Positions 1 through 9,436 are shown, numbered from the stretch's first letter. The stretch is DNA of 64,000 bases from Lachnospiraceae bacterium (GCA_029225065.1 JAQXVT010000027.1:62001-126000), one strand, 5' to 3'. The notes: a model not told the origin generated them from the sequence alone. Numbers and translations: made by a program.

Positions 1-333
1 CGGAAGCTGTGGAAAATACTCTTTCAGGAAACGCACCACACCGAAATCCTGTACAATCACGCCGTCCAGTCCCTCACAGTAATACGGGCGGATATAATTA
101 TACAGCTGCTCCTCCAGCTCTCTTTCCTTCAGAAGTGTATTCACGGTCAGATACAGTTTTCTTCCATGCAGATGACAGTAATCGATCCCGCGCAGCAGCA
201 CGTCTTCCTCCGGGTTATCCGCATAAGCTCTGGCCCCAAATCTGCTGCCGCCAATATAGACAGCATCCGCTCCCGCATTTACCGCCGCATACAGGCTCTC
301 ATAGCTTCCCGCAGGCGCAAGTAATTCTACCAT
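1..333 (-). CDS. U32 family peptidase, N-terminal part (runs off the left edge)
   Basis: The first 111 residues of a U32 peptidase-family protein are present and the rest lies beyond the window edge. The N-terminus reads MVELLAPAGSYESLYAAVNA, followed by GADAVYIGG, which is the characteristic start of this family (collagenase-like peptidases, including the RlhA/TrhP tRNA and rRNA hydroxylation proteins). The ATG at 331-333 is preceded by GGAGGAAAGAT, a good ribosome binding site. It follows zapA on the same strand after 150 bp, the usual zapA-U32 arrangement in Clostridia. The exact substrate cannot be told from this part; an RNA hydroxylation role is possible by family. Confidence 0.85.
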   Translation of the reverse strand, partial: MVELLAPAGSYESLYAAVNAGADAVYIGGSRFGARAYADNPEEDVLLRGIDYCHLHGRKLYLTVNTLLKERELEEQLYNYIRPYYCEGLDGVIVQDFGVVRFLKEYFPQLP

Positions 334-397
334 ATCTTTCCTCCGTCTTTTCATAACAGCCAAGCTGTAACCGTTCCCTCTTCCGTATGGAATAAAT

Positions 398-449
398 GTA
401 CTCCCGAAATCTTTTTGTGCCTGATTTTGTGCGAAGATTCCGAGAGTAC
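398..449 (-). other. 16-bp intergenic hairpin between zapA and the U32 gene
   Basis: Arms at 398-413 and 434-449 pair over 16 positions, including two G-U pairs on the minus-strand RNA. No run of U follows on the minus strand, so it does not look like a simple terminator. It may stabilise or process the zapA-U32 transcript. Confidence 0.5.
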
Positions 450-482
450 CTGTCATGCAGCTTTTCTGCACCTTACCTGTTT

Positions 483-893
483 TTACTTAACTTCCGTTTT
501 ATCCGTCTGCGCCCGAAGCCGGATCAGTTCTTCCTGAAGCTGTGCATTTTTCTCTTCCAGCGCATTTTTTTCTTTTTCTGCATTTTCAAGCCGAACCTGT
601 GTCGTGATCATCTCGTGCCGAAACTCGTATAACTCTTTTTCCTTCTCCGACAGCTCGTCCTCCAGCTCGCCAATCTTTTTGCGCACCTTAAAGTAATCAT
701 CCGCTATATTCAGATTCAGAAGGATCGACCGCATCTCCTGTGACAGCCTGTGGTATCCGTCCATTCCTCTGAATTCTGTAATCTTTCCGTTGAGATAGGC
801 CGCTACCTTCTGCAGATATTCCTCGCTCTCATAGCCGCTCAGCGTGTAGATTTTTCCTGCAATAATTACCTGTGTTTTATTTTTGGATGACAT
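483..893 (-). CDS. zapA: Cell division protein ZapA
   Basis: This 136-residue protein has the ZapA layout. An N-terminal globular domain of about 80 residues (TQVIIAGKIYTLSG, then a segment ending SILLNLNIADDYFK) is followed by a long Glu/Lys-rich coiled coil from about residue 80 to the end. ZapA binds FtsZ and promotes bundling of Z-ring filaments at mid-cell. The protein is longer than the roughly 85-110 residues of many ZapA proteins because of the extended coiled coil, which is common in Lachnospiraceae. A promoter overlaps the end of ruvB just upstream, and the U32 gene follows. Confidence 0.85.
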   Translation of the reverse strand: MSSKNKTQVIIAGKIYTLSGYESEEYLQKVAAYLNGKITEFRGMDGYHRLSQEMRSILLNLNIADDYFKVRKKIGELEDELSEKEKELYEFRHEMITTQVRLENAEKEKNALEEKNAQLQEELIRLRAQTDKTEVK

Positions 894-950
894 AAAGTCC
901 TGTTCCTTTCGCTGTAAATTCCCCTTTGTACGTAAACCATATCATAAAAC

Positions 951-978
951 ATTATAAACAATTCTCAGGGAATTACAA
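951..978 (-). promoter_or_regulatory. Sigma-A-type promoter for zapA
   Basis: On the minus strand TTGTAA (973-978) and TATAAT (951-956) are separated by 16 bp. The -35 box overlaps the ruvB stop codon, so zapA can be expressed separately from ruvAB. Confidence 0.6.
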
Positions 979-1974
979 CCTTTTTCTTTCCAGGTGCTCG
1001 TAGGCAAGATCTGTCGCCACCCGTCCCTTCGGCGTGCGGTTGATAAAGCCATTCTTGATCAGATACGGCTCGTAGACATCCTCGATCGTCCCGGAGTCCT
1101 CTCCAATCGCAGCCGAGAGTGTATCAAGCCCGACCGGTCCCCCTGAAAATTTGTCGATAATCAGCTCCAGAATTGCGCGATCCGTGCGGTCCAGCCCATG
1201 ACGATCCACCTCCATCAGATCAAGCGCTTCCGATGCGATCGGCGCGGTGATCCTTCCATCGTAACGCACCTGCGCATAATCGCGTACGCGCTTTAACAGG
1301 CGATTCGCGAGACGAGGCGTACCACGCGAACGCTTTGCGATCTCGAGTGCACCGCGGTTGTCAATCTCGACCTGCAGCACCTTAGCAGAGCGGTTCACGA
1401 TCGTCTGCAGCTCCTTTTCTGTATAAAATTCCAGATGATGAACCACGCCGAACCGGTCACGCAGCGGAGCCGTCAGCATTCCGGCCCGCGTCGTCGCCCC
1501 GATCAGCGTAAACTTCGGCAGATCCAGGCGAATGGAACGGGCCGCCGGGCCCTTGCCGATCATGATATCGATCACAAAGTCCTCCATCGCCGGATAAAGT
1601 ACCTCCTCCACCTGACGGTTCAGCCTGTGGATCTCATCGACAAACAGCACATCTCCCTCCTGCAGTCCGTTTAAAATCGCCGCAATATCACCCGGCTTCT
1701 CAATCGCAGGCCCGGAGGTGATCTTGATGTTGACGCCCATCTCATTTGCCACAATCCCGGCAAGCGTCGTCTTGCCAAGTCCCGGCGGGCCATACAGCAG
1801 CACGTGATCCAGCGAATCATGGCGCTGCTTTGCCGCCTCAATAAAGATTTTCAGCGTACTCTTTGCTTTTTCCTGCCCGATATAATCCGCCAGACGCTTT
1901 GGCCTAAGTCCCGGCTCGATCCGAATGTCATCCTCCGTGACGTCTGTCGTAATAATTCTCCGTTCTTTGCCCAT
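973..1974 (-). CDS. ruvB: Holliday junction branch migration ATPase RuvB
   Basis: RuvB is the hexameric AAA+ motor that, with RuvA, drives branch migration of Holliday junctions during recombination and repair. The 333-residue length is standard. Visible motifs are Walker [10 protein letters not shown] near residue 65, Walker B DEIH near residue 115, the sensor region [10 protein letters not shown] near residue 160, and a C-terminal winged helix ([16 protein letters not shown]). It lies 9 bp downstream of ruvA in the same operon. No ruvC is adjacent, as expected for Firmicutes, which use RecU. Confidence 0.97.
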   Translation of the reverse strand: MGKERRIITTDVTEDDIRIEPGLRPKRLADYIGQEKAKSTLKIFIEAAKQRHDSLDHVLLYGPPGLGKTTLAGIVANEMGVNIKITSGPAIEKPGDIAAILNGLQEGDVLFVDEIHRLNRQVEEVLYPAMEDFVIDIMIGKGPAARSIRLDLPKFTLIGATTRAGMLTAPLRDRFGVVHHLEFYTEKELQTIVNRSAKVLQVEIDNRGALEIAKRSRGTPRLANRLLKRVRDYAQVRYDGRITAPIASEALDLMEVDRHGLDRTDRAILELIIDKFSGGPVGLDTLSAAIGEDSGTIEDVYEPYLIKNGFINRTPKGRVATDLAYEHLERKRL

Positions 1975-1983
1975 AGTTTCTCC

Positions 1984-2604
1984 TTACAGAAAAGCCAGCT
2001 GCTTTAATGCCAGCTTCAGTATCGTCTCCGTATCCATATCCTCGGTGATCTCCGCGCGCCGCACCGCACGCAACGCATCGCTGTTTGCATAGCCAAGTGC
2101 TGTGAGCGCCTGAATCGCCTCTGTCTTCGCATCGCTCTCAACGATCGCCCCCGGCTCGGCTCCTGACGCGCCGTTTTCCAGCTTCTTCTCAAACGCCTCC
2201 TCCAACGTAAACTTGTCCTTCAATTCCAGAATCAGCTTTTTCGCCGTCTTCATACCAATCCCCGGAGCCTTTGCGATCGCTTTCGCATCATCGGAAAGCA
2301 CTGCAAACCGGACATCATCCGCGGTGAGCACAGAGAGAATTCCAAGTGCTGCCTTCGGTCCGACCCCGTTTACATTCAGCAGCAGCCTGTACATCTCCAG
2401 ATCGTCCTCCGACTGAAAACCAAACAGCTGCATTGCATCTTCCCTTACGTTGAAATACGTATAGATCTTAACCTCTTCCCCACGCCCCGGAAGCTCAGAG
2501 GCTTCTCGTGCTGAGATAAAAATTTCATACCCAATATTATTCACCTCCAGCACCAGTCTGGTCGGCGTCACTTCCGCTATGATACCCTTTAAATATGCAA
2601 TCAT
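1984..2604 (-). CDS. ruvA: Holliday junction binding protein RuvA
   Basis: RuvA binds the four-way junction as a tetramer and loads RuvB. The 206-residue protein starts MIAYLKGIIAEVTPTRLVLE, the OB-fold domain. Helix-hairpin-helix motifs (LLNVNGVGPKAALGIL and APGIGMKTAKKLILELKDK) occupy about residues 70-130, and a small C-terminal RuvB-binding domain ends the protein. It is first in the ruvAB pair. Confidence 0.97.
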   Translation of the reverse strand: MIAYLKGIIAEVTPTRLVLEVNNIGYEIFISAREASELPGRGEEVKIYTYFNVREDAMQLFGFQSEDDLEMYRLLLNVNGVGPKAALGILSVLTADDVRFAVLSDDAKAIAKAPGIGMKTAKKLILELKDKFTLEEAFEKKLENGASGAEPGAIVESDAKTEAIQALTALGYANSDALRAVRRAEITEDMDTETILKLALKQLAFL

Positions 2605-2687
2605 TGTATTCTTCCTTTTTCAGCTCGTCTGTATTCTATCTTTTTAAATTTTATACTTTCCGTTCACTCTTCCGTATTCTAACACAA

Positions 2688-2729
2688 AAAGAAAGCAAAA
2701 TCAATCATATGTTCGATTTTGCTTTCTTT
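2688..2729 (-). terminator. Rho-independent terminator after the SleB-like gene
   Basis: A 15-bp perfect stem (2688-2702 with 2715-2729) and a 12-nt loop are followed on the minus strand by a U-rich tail. It lies 19 bp past the stop codon of the cell wall hydrolase gene. Confidence 0.8.
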
Positions 2730-2747
2730 GTCTACACCTTGCCGCCT

Positions 2748-4055
2748 TTATCTTTTCACCCAGTTTGTAAAAAATACATGTCCACCAATCTGTGTATATT
2801 TCGAAGCAAGTCTGCAGGATCTATATGCTGCCGGTGTCATAAAAAACAGATGTGGAAAAACTGTATTCTTACCATTGATAGAAAGGTACACCTTCGCACC
2901 ACTTCGGTGCGTCTTCATCCGCCTCATTACTTCCGCAGCAGCTTTTTTGCAACTGGAGGTTACACGCGAAGGATTATTCAATGTACGGGTTAATACACCG
3001 GTACGTGCCGGTTCAAACTGCCAGTACTGATAAACCACTTCGCGCAGCTTTGATGGAAATCTGCTGTCATAAACACGATTCATAATTACAAGTCCCACTG
3101 CAAGCTGGCCTGTATAGGACTGATTGCCTGCCTCGCAGTAAATAATGGAAGCGAGCAGTGTCTCATCGTCTACGTATTTATCCGTATAGTAGGTGCTGTG
3201 CACATTCACCTTCGTAGCCGGAGCTTTATTCTCTTTCTTAATCGTCCCTTTTCCATTTGCATCAAAAACGTACGTCACACCGCCGGTTTTCACTGTGGTA
3301 TTCGTCACTTTTTCATATGTTTTTGTGCTGAAATAATAGTATACTCCACCGATCGTCTGCAGGCCGGAAACAGCTTTTCCAGTGCTTCCGTAATAGCACT
3401 TTCCTCTCCATGCATTTTTCACACGCGCACCGTTTACATCTACGTAGTAAACTCCGATTTTCCGGTTCTTCGCAGCCGCACCGTTTGAGCAAAAATAATA
3501 CTGATTCTTTCCCCAAGTACGCCACTGCGATGCAATGCGATGGCCCTGCAGTACCTGTGACTGCAAATCCTCTCCTGCTTTTGTCTCAAAGAAATAAGTC
3601 CGTCCGCCGCTCGTGTGCATTCCGGTCAGGCGCACGCCCTTCGCATCGAACAGGTAATAATAATCGTAAGATTTTCCCTGTGTTTTGACCCGTATTTTAT
3701 ACATTCCGTTGGCATACAGCGCGCCGTCAGAACCGGCACAGTATATTTTTCCATTTATCTTGAGCCACGTGCTTTTACATAATGCTCCGTCCTTTTTTTT
3801 GAAAAAATACCATTTGCCATTGATATAGCTTAATCCAGTCTGACGGATTCCCCTCGCATTTACATAGTAGCGGTTACCACTCTGCGTAATCCATTTACTT
3901 TTTACCAGTTTTCCATTCTCATAACAGGAATATGTACCGTTCGCATTTAATTTCCAGGTTGCTGCCGACGCATTCACATTCAATCCGAGCATCAGAACCA
4001 GAAAAAAAACAGCTGCTGCGTACTTTTTTATCCCGCTTTTGTGTCGTGCTGACAT
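2748..4055 (-). CDS. Secreted cell wall hydrolase: cell-wall-binding repeats plus SleB-type domain
   Basis: The 435-residue protein begins with a signal peptide (charged start, then AAAVFFLVLMLGLNVNASAA). About residues 30-290 carry imperfect aromatic/glycine repeats of the choline/glucan-binding type (YINGKWYFFKK, TGMHTSGGRTYFFE and similar). The last 135 residues match the SleB/CwlJ Hydrolase_2 domain: DDETLLASIIYCEAGNQS, with the expected catalytic Glu, and VGLVIMNRV. SleB-type enzymes are lytic transglycosylases cleaving peptidoglycan, often spore cortex. The neighbouring spoIVA fits a sporulation or germination role, but the consensus vegetative promoter argues for expression during growth as well. 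It is probably a single-gene unit bounded by a promoter and a terminator. Confidence 0.85.
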   Translation of the reverse strand: MSARHKSGIKKYAAAVFFLVLMLGLNVNASAATWKLNANGTYSCYENGKLVKSKWITQSGNRYYVNARGIRQTGLSYINGKWYFFKKKDGALCKSTWLKINGKIYCAGSDGALYANGMYKIRVKTQGKSYDYYYLFDAKGVRLTGMHTSGGRTYFFETKAGEDLQSQVLQGHRIASQWRTWGKNQYYFCSNGAAAKNRKIGVYYVDVNGARVKNAWRGKCYYGSTGKAVSGLQTIGGVYYYFSTKTYEKVTNTTVKTGGVTYVFDANGKGTIKKENKAPATKVNVHSTYYTDKYVDDETLLASIIYCEAGNQSYTGQLAVGLVIMNRVYDSRFPSKLREVVYQYWQFEPARTGVLTRTLNNPSRVTSSCKKAAAEVMRRMKTHRSGAKVYLSINGKNTVFPHLFFMTPAAYRSCRLASKYTQIGGHVFFTNWVKR

Positions 4056-4183
4056 AACTCTCTCCTTTGCTTTCTCCGAATCAAAACGGATTGTTTCCTA
4101 TCAAAGAGGTTTTATCTGATTCGGTTTCATAGTCTTAAGAAATAAACTTGAAAAACGTAACTTTTTTGTAACATTTAATTCAT

Positions 4184-4212
4184 ATTATAAGTCACATTTT
4201 CTTTTTTGTCAA
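4184..4212 (-). promoter_or_regulatory. Consensus sigma-A promoter of the SleB-like gene
   Basis: TTGACA (4207-4212), a 17-bp spacer and TATAAT (4184-4189) on the minus strand are a perfect match. The 5' leader is about 120 nt and contains a degenerate copy of the AAGCGGAT palindromic repeat family near 4079-4130. Confidence 0.85.
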
Positions 4213-4219
4213 TCGAAAC

Positions 4220-5686
4220 CTATAGAATAATACAGATCAGCCGCCCCCGCGATTCGTTCACAATCCGCTTCATCGTCTCCTGAAGCTTCTGACGGCTCTC
4301 CTCTCCGATTGAGGCCAGCTTCGTGCGGATTCCGTCCTCCACCATCTGCTCTACCGATTTTCCAAAGATCAGTGTATTCCACATGCTCTCCTCATCGCCG
4401 TCCCCTTTCATATAAGAAATCAGATCCTTTGCCTGCTCCTCGCTCCCGACGAGCGGCGCAATCTCTGTCTCGATTTCTGCGCGGATCAGATGAATGGACG
4501 GGGAGGTGGCGCGCAGCTTGACTCCATAGCGGTTTCCCTGCCGGATTACCGCCGGTTCCTCCATCTGAATCTCCTCTTTTTGCGGCACGACAACACCATA
4601 CCCTGTCTGCCTTACAGCCTCCAGAGCCGCCGCAATCGCTTCATACTCCTTTTTCCGTTTTGCCATCTCGCGCACGATCGCGATCAGCTGGTATTCACTT
4701 CGGATGTCTGCCCCCGTCATCTCGCTCAGGATCTGATAGTACAGCGCATCCTGAATCACCAGGCTGATTTCCGCCGTTCCGTCTGCAAGGTTGACCTTCT
4801 CCAGCTTTGACTGCCGGATATAAGGACTCTCCACATTCGCAGCCTCGCCGTACATATCGCGCACCGTATTTAAATGCTCCATCGTCTTTTTTACACTCTG
4901 AAACAGATCCTGTTTCAGCCAGTGATCCTCCTCCAGTGTTTCCGCCCAGCCCGGAATCTGGAAAATAACTCTCGTCAGCGGAAACTCCAGAAGGAACTGT
5001 TCAAACACCTCATTTAATTCCCGTTTTCCCATCTTTTCACAATTGAGAATCATCGGTGTGACATGATACTGCTCCTTTAAGTACTGCGCTGTCTCAAGTG
5101 CCGCCTCTCCTGAAGGTTCAGCAGAATTCACAATCACAAGAAACGGTTTTCCGATCGTCTGAAGCTCCGTGATCGTCTCTTTTTCCGCATCCAGAAAGCT
5201 GCTGCGCGGCAGTTCTCCGAAGCTTCCGTCTGTCGTAATCACAATTCCGATCGTCGCATGATCCCGGATCACCTTCTGCGTTCCGATCCGTGCAGCCTCC
5301 TGAAACGGCACCGGCGTCTCCAACCACGGTGTCTTTACCATACGCGGCACCTGATTTTCCTCCGTCCCCTCCGCCCCAGGCACCAGAAAACCGACACAGT
5401 CCACGACCCGTACGCGCATCACGGTTCCGTCGCCTGCTGCGATTTCCACGGCACTGCGCGGAATAAATTTTGGCTCCACCGTCGTCACGGTTCGCCCGGA
5501 GGCACTTGACGGCATCGTATCTTTCGTCATGCTGCGTTCCTTTTCGGAAAGCTCCGGAAGCACCAGATGTTCCACAAACTTCCGTGCAAATGCCGATTTT
5601 CCGGTCCGCACCGGTCCTACGATCCCGGCATAGATCTCTCCGCCTGTCCGCGACTGAATGTCTTTGTATAAATCAAATTTTTCCAT
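4220..5686 (-). CDS. spoIVA: Stage IV sporulation protein A, spore coat morphogenetic ATPase
   Basis: SpoIVA hydrolyses ATP to polymerise on the forespore surface and forms the base of the spore coat. The 488-residue length matches the family (about 490). The N-terminal P-loop is IVGPVRTGKSAFARKFVEH, followed by VRVVDCVGFLVPGA and ITTDGSFGELPR. The C-terminus, needed for localisation, ends SRGRLICIIL. The start ATG at 5684-5686 has its ribosome binding site inside the stem of a terminator-like hairpin. No sporulation sigma factor promoter could be assigned with confidence. The gene shows the organism is endospore-forming or recently derived from such an ancestor. Confidence 0.97.
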   Translation of the reverse strand: MEKFDLYKDIQSRTGGEIYAGIVGPVRTGKSAFARKFVEHLVLPELSEKERSMTKDTMPSSASGRTVTTVEPKFIPRSAVEIAAGDGTVMRVRVVDCVGFLVPGAEGTEENQVPRMVKTPWLETPVPFQEAARIGTQKVIRDHATIGIVITTDGSFGELPRSSFLDAEKETITELQTIGKPFLVIVNSAEPSGEAALETAQYLKEQYHVTPMILNCEKMGKRELNEVFEQFLLEFPLTRVIFQIPGWAETLEEDHWLKQDLFQSVKKTMEHLNTVRDMYGEAANVESPYIRQSKLEKVNLADGTAEISLVIQDALYYQILSEMTGADIRSEYQLIAIVREMAKRKKEYEAIAAALEAVRQTGYGVVVPQKEEIQMEEPAVIRQGNRYGVKLRATSPSIHLIRAEIETEIAPLVGSEEQAKDLISYMKGDGDEESMWNTLIFGKSVEQMVEDGIRTKLASIGEESRQKLQETMKRIVNESRGRLICIIL

Positions 5687-5738
5687 AAAAAGACCCCCTG
5701 CCTATACTACTTTAAATATATGCAGGGGGTGTCTTTTT
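5687..5738 (-). terminator. Terminator of the hyd operon, overlapping the spoIVA ribosome binding site
   Basis: ACCCCCTGC (5693-5701) pairs with GCAGGGGGT (5722-5730), and outer A/T runs extend the stem. The minus-strand U run abuts the spoIVA ATG. The downstream arm carries AGGGGGT, the only plausible Shine-Dalgarno of spoIVA, 6 nt from its ATG. Confidence 0.75.
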
Positions 5739-5841
5739 TATGTTGTCCTTATTTCTTCTTTCAGCCTTGCTTTATTGCTTCGGATATTTGGCCATATCAC
5801 TTTCACTGTCGCCGCAATGTCTGCAATCGCTTCGTGCTTAT

Positions 5842-7539
5842 TTACTTCGCCGCAAAGTACGGATTGTGGAGCAGCTCATGCTCCTTGCCCTTTAAGAAGC
5901 CTTCATACAGCGAAATAATCATCGGGTTCTCATCGGATTTCTTGATGACAGAAACTCGGTCTGCATTGTAGATGCCTCTTGCACGTGCCGCCTTGGTACG
6001 GTCACCGGCAAGTCTCGGCTGACCGCCGCCCATGATACAGCCTCTGCGGCAGGCCATAATCTCGATCAGGTGGTATTCCTTCTCACCGCTTCTCACCTGC
6101 TCCATCACCTTGCGCGCGTTGGCCAGACCGCTGGCGATACAGATTTTCACCTCGATGCCCTCATATGGGATCGAAAATTCGCGGATAAATCCTTCGTCGC
6201 GCACGCCGCACTCAGAAATCTCATCCAGTGTACTCATATTGTGATCCGGGGCAAGACGGCGAATCACTGCTTCTGTCACACCGCCAGTCACGCCGAAGAT
6301 AACGCCGCCGCCCGATCCGAATCCAAACGGGATATCGGAGGACTCCGGCTCCAGCGTTGCAAAATCAATACCGGTCATCCGGATCATCTTGATCAGCTCC
6401 GTGGTCGTGATAACGTAATCGGTGTCCTTTTCCTCTTTTGTATAGCTATTCGGACGGTTTGCCTCCATCTTCTTTGCCGTACACGGCATAATGGAAACCA
6501 TCACCGTCTTCTTTCCCTGGCCATTTGCCGGGTCGCGGAAATATTCTTTTACCACGCTGGACATCATGCCCTGCGGAGAACGGCACGTCGATACGTTGTC
6601 CTGATACTCAGGGAACTGATCGCCCACAAATTTTACCCAGGCCGGACAGCAGGAAGTCAGAAGCGGAAGTTTGCCACCATTCTTAATTCGGTTCAGAAAT
6701 TCCTGCGTTTCCTCGATGATCGTGAGGTCCGCACTGAATGTCGTATCGTACACCTCATCGAATCCCATCCGGTGCAGGACATTGACAATCTTGCCCATCA
6801 CACTCTTGCCCTTCGGCAGGCCGAACGCATCACCGACTGCCACACGTACTGCCGGAGCAATCTGCGCTACGACACGCACATCCGGATCACCGAGTGCATC
6901 CCATACCGCCTCCTCGTCGCTCTTGATGCTGATCGCACCGGTCGGACAGAAGACACGGCACTGACCGCAGTTGACACAGTCGGTCGCTGCGATCTGCTTG
7001 TCAAATGCAGGCATCACCATCGCGTCCGCACCGCGGTGTGCAAATCCAAGCACGCCTACACCCTGGAGTTCCTCACAGACACGCACGCAGTTGCCACACA
7101 GAATACATTTATTCGGGTCACGCACGATGGACGGAGAACTGAGATCAAGCGGAACCGGCTCCTTATAATTGTCAAACCGTACCTTTGTCACACCGAAGCG
7201 GTGTGCCAGTGTCTGCAGATTGCAGTCTCCGCTCTTGACGCAGGTCGTACAGTCTCTGCAGTGTGCCGCCAGAAGAAGTTCAATAATTATCTTGCGGTAT
7301 TTTTTTAATTTTGCAGTATTTGTATAAATTACCATCCCGTCTCTTGGTTTCTCGGAACAGGATGCAAATGTCTTTCCTCTGTCATCTTCCACTGTACAAA
7401 GCCGACAGGCGCCGAACGTTGAAAGTTCGGAATGGTAGCACAGCGTAGGGATATCGATACCGGCTTTCCGGATGACAGTGAGGACGTTTTTCTCATCGGC
7501 AAATTCTACCTTTCTGCCGTCAATGGTCATAGTACCCAT
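5842..7539 (-). CDS. hydA: [FeFe] hydrogenase catalytic subunit HydA
   Basis: This is the H2-activating subunit of the trimeric, cytoplasmic, NAD- and ferredoxin-linked hydrogenase. Its 565 residues comprise an N-terminal [2Fe-2S] domain (Cys in TLCYHSEL, GACRLC and SCSEKP) and a His-liganded [4Fe-4S] segment (HCRDCTTC, then GDC). A two-cluster ferredoxin domain follows (CILCGNCVRVC and CVNCGQCRVFCPTGAI), then the H-cluster domain with TSCCPAW, MPCTAKKME and EIMACRRGCIMGGGQP. All H-cluster cysteines are present. The extra C-terminal [2Fe-2S] domain of some HydA proteins is absent. AGGAGG lies 7 nt before the ATG. It is last in the operon after hydC and hydB, with hydB 13 bp upstream. Confidence 0.96.
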   Translation of the reverse strand: MGTMTIDGRKVEFADEKNVLTVIRKAGIDIPTLCYHSELSTFGACRLCTVEDDRGKTFASCSEKPRDGMVIYTNTAKLKKYRKIIIELLLAAHCRDCTTCVKSGDCNLQTLAHRFGVTKVRFDNYKEPVPLDLSSPSIVRDPNKCILCGNCVRVCEELQGVGVLGFAHRGADAMVMPAFDKQIAATDCVNCGQCRVFCPTGAISIKSDEEAVWDALGDPDVRVVAQIAPAVRVAVGDAFGLPKGKSVMGKIVNVLHRMGFDEVYDTTFSADLTIIEETQEFLNRIKNGGKLPLLTSCCPAWVKFVGDQFPEYQDNVSTCRSPQGMMSSVVKEYFRDPANGQGKKTVMVSIMPCTAKKMEANRPNSYTKEEKDTDYVITTTELIKMIRMTGIDFATLEPESSDIPFGFGSGGGVIFGVTGGVTEAVIRRLAPDHNMSTLDEISECGVRDEGFIREFSIPYEGIEVKICIASGLANARKVMEQVRSGEKEYHLIEIMACRRGCIMGGGQPRLAGDRTKAARARGIYNADRVSVIKKSDENPMIISLYEGFLKGKEHELLHNPYFAAK

Positions 7540-7552
7540 GGTTCACCCTCCT

Positions 7553-9436
7553 CTATGCTTCGATATAGATTGCCTCAAATGCACAGTTCTCCTTGCAGGA
7601 GCCGCACTTGATACAGATATTCGGATCAATATGGTAGCACTGCTTGCGCACGCCGGTGATTGCACCGACCGGACAGTTCTTCGCACACTTGCCGCAGCCC
7701 TTACAGAACTCCGGATTGATCACGAAGCGGCGCAGTGCCTGACATACCTTCGCGCGGCACTTCTTGTCGCGGATATGCTCCTCATACTCATCCCGGAACT
7801 CACGGATCGTCGAGAGCACCGGAAGCGGCGCACTCTTTCCAAGTCCGCAAAGCGCCATGCTCTTAATCATATTGCCGAGTTCCTGAAGCTCATCAATATC
7901 TTCCATCTCGCCGTTGCCTGCCACAATCTTTTCCAGAATCTCCAGCATGCGCTTCGTGCCCTCGCGGCACGGAACACATTTTCCGCAGGACTCACGTTGG
8001 GTAAAACTCATGAAGAAGCGGGCTACCTCAACCATACACGTATGCTCATCCATGACAACCAGTCCGCCTGAACCGACGATCGCACCATACTTTTTCACGG
8101 AATCGAAATCAAGCGGTACATCCAGATGCTTCTCGGTCAGACAGCCGCCTGACGGACCTCCGATCTGTACAGCCTTGAATTTTGCCCCGTCCTTTAATCC
8201 GCCGCCGATATCAAAGATGATCTCGCGCAGTGTCGTACCCATCGGCACCTCAATCAGTCCGGTATTTTCGATGGAACCAGTCAGGGAGAATGTCTTCGTA
8301 CCCGGTGATCCCTCTGTACCGATGCTGCGGTACCACTCCCAGCCGTTCAGAATAATCTCCGGCACATTTGCAAATGTCTCTACGTTATTTAATACAGTCG
8401 GCTTCTCCCACAGGCCTTTCTCAACCGTACGAGGCGGCTTTACACGCGGCATACCGCGGTTTCCTTCGATGGATGCCGTCAGTGCACTTCCCTCGCCGCA
8501 GACGAACGCGCCCGCGCCGCGGTTGATATGTAAGTGGAAACTGAAATCCGTGCCAAGGATATGATCGCCAAGCAGTCCTGCTTCCTCCAACACTGCAATC
8601 GCGTGGCGCAGTCTCGCGACGGACTGCGGATACTCTGCACGCACATAAATATAGCCGTCATGCGCACTGACTGCATATCCTGCAAGCATCATGCCCTCGA
8701 TCAGTCGGAACGGATCGCCCTCCATAACGGAGCCATCCATGAATGCGCCCGGATCACCCTCGTCGCCGTTGCAGACTACATACCGTGTCTTCTCCGGCTG
8801 TCTTGCCACCTGTTTCCATTTCTTTCCTGCCGGGAATCCTCCGCCCCCGCGGCCTCGGATTCCGGATTTGTCAACGCAGTCCACAACCTGATCCGGCGTC
8901 ATCTCGAAAAGCGCCTTCGTCAGTGCCGCATATCCACCGCTGGCAATGTACTCGCCAAGGGACTCTGCATCAAACTTTCCGCAGTTCTTTAATACGATTC
9001 GGGTCTGCTTTGCGATGAACGGAATATCGTTCGGTCCCTCATACGATTTGCCGCCCTTTTTATACAAAAGATGCTCGAGTACCTCTCCCTCAAGCACAGT
9101 CCGCTCAAAAATTTCTTCACAATCGGTAAGCTGCACCTTGGTGTACTGTACCACCTTGTCCCCCCGCTGAATCCGTACGAGCGGTCCAAGCTCACAGACG
9201 CCCTGGCATCCAGTCTTCTTTATTCCCACATGCAAGTCCTTGTCATGAGGTCCGAATTCGATCGTCACTCCCGGTGCATCCTTTGCAATCTCCAGAAAGC
9301 GCTCATAAATTTTCTGAGATCCCGTTGCGATACAGCCGGTGCCCGAACAGACGAGGATTCTGCAGTCACAGGCTTCTATTTTCTTCTGCTCTTCTTCCCG
9401 GATTTCGATCAGTTTTTCCCTGCTGTCAATCGTCAT
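7553..9436 (-). CDS. hydB: Hydrogenase flavoprotein subunit HydB (NuoF-like)
   Basis: This is the NAD(H)- and FMN-binding subunit of the electron-bifurcating type hydrogenase. Its 627 residues run as follows: an N-terminal thioredoxin-like [2Fe-2S] domain (CRILVCSGTGC); the NuoF core with glycine-rich GRGGGGFPAGKKWK and FMN site GDEGDPGAFMDGS; an N3-type [4Fe-4S] motif ESCGKCVPCREGTKR; and a C-terminal pair of [4Fe-4S] motifs, CKGCGKCAKNCPVGAI and CIKCGSCKENCAFEAI. The start overlaps the hydC stop in an ATGA tetranucleotide, so translation is coupled. Bifurcation is inferred from the HydABC architecture; a plain NAD-linked enzyme cannot be excluded from sequence alone. Confidence 0.96.
   Translation of the reverse strand: MTIDSREKLIEIREEEQKKIEACDCRILVCSGTGCIATGSQKIYERFLEIAKDAPGVTIEFGPHDKDLHVGIKKTGCQGVCELGPLVRIQRGDKVVQYTKVQLTDCEEIFERTVLEGEVLEHLLYKKGGKSYEGPNDIPFIAKQTRIVLKNCGKFDAESLGEYIASGGYAALTKALFEMTPDQVVDCVDKSGIRGRGGGGFPAGKKWKQVARQPEKTRYVVCNGDEGDPGAFMDGSVMEGDPFRLIEGMMLAGYAVSAHDGYIYVRAEYPQSVARLRHAIAVLEEAGLLGDHILGTDFSFHLHINRGAGAFVCGEGSALTASIEGNRGMPRVKPPRTVEKGLWEKPTVLNNVETFANVPEIILNGWEWYRSIGTEGSPGTKTFSLTGSIENTGLIEVPMGTTLREIIFDIGGGLKDGAKFKAVQIGGPSGGCLTEKHLDVPLDFDSVKKYGAIVGSGGLVVMDEHTCMVEVARFFMSFTQRESCGKCVPCREGTKRMLEILEKIVAGNGEMEDIDELQELGNMIKSMALCGLGKSAPLPVLSTIREFRDEYEEHIRDKKCRAKVCQALRRFVINPEFCKGCGKCAKNCPVGAITGVRKQCYHIDPNICIKCGSCKENCAFEAIYIEA

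Noticed and set aside
6070-7308. 412-codon open frame on the plus strand
   Set aside because: It is exactly antisense to hydA, whose Fe-S and H-cluster motifs are certain. No ribosome binding site or family resemblance.
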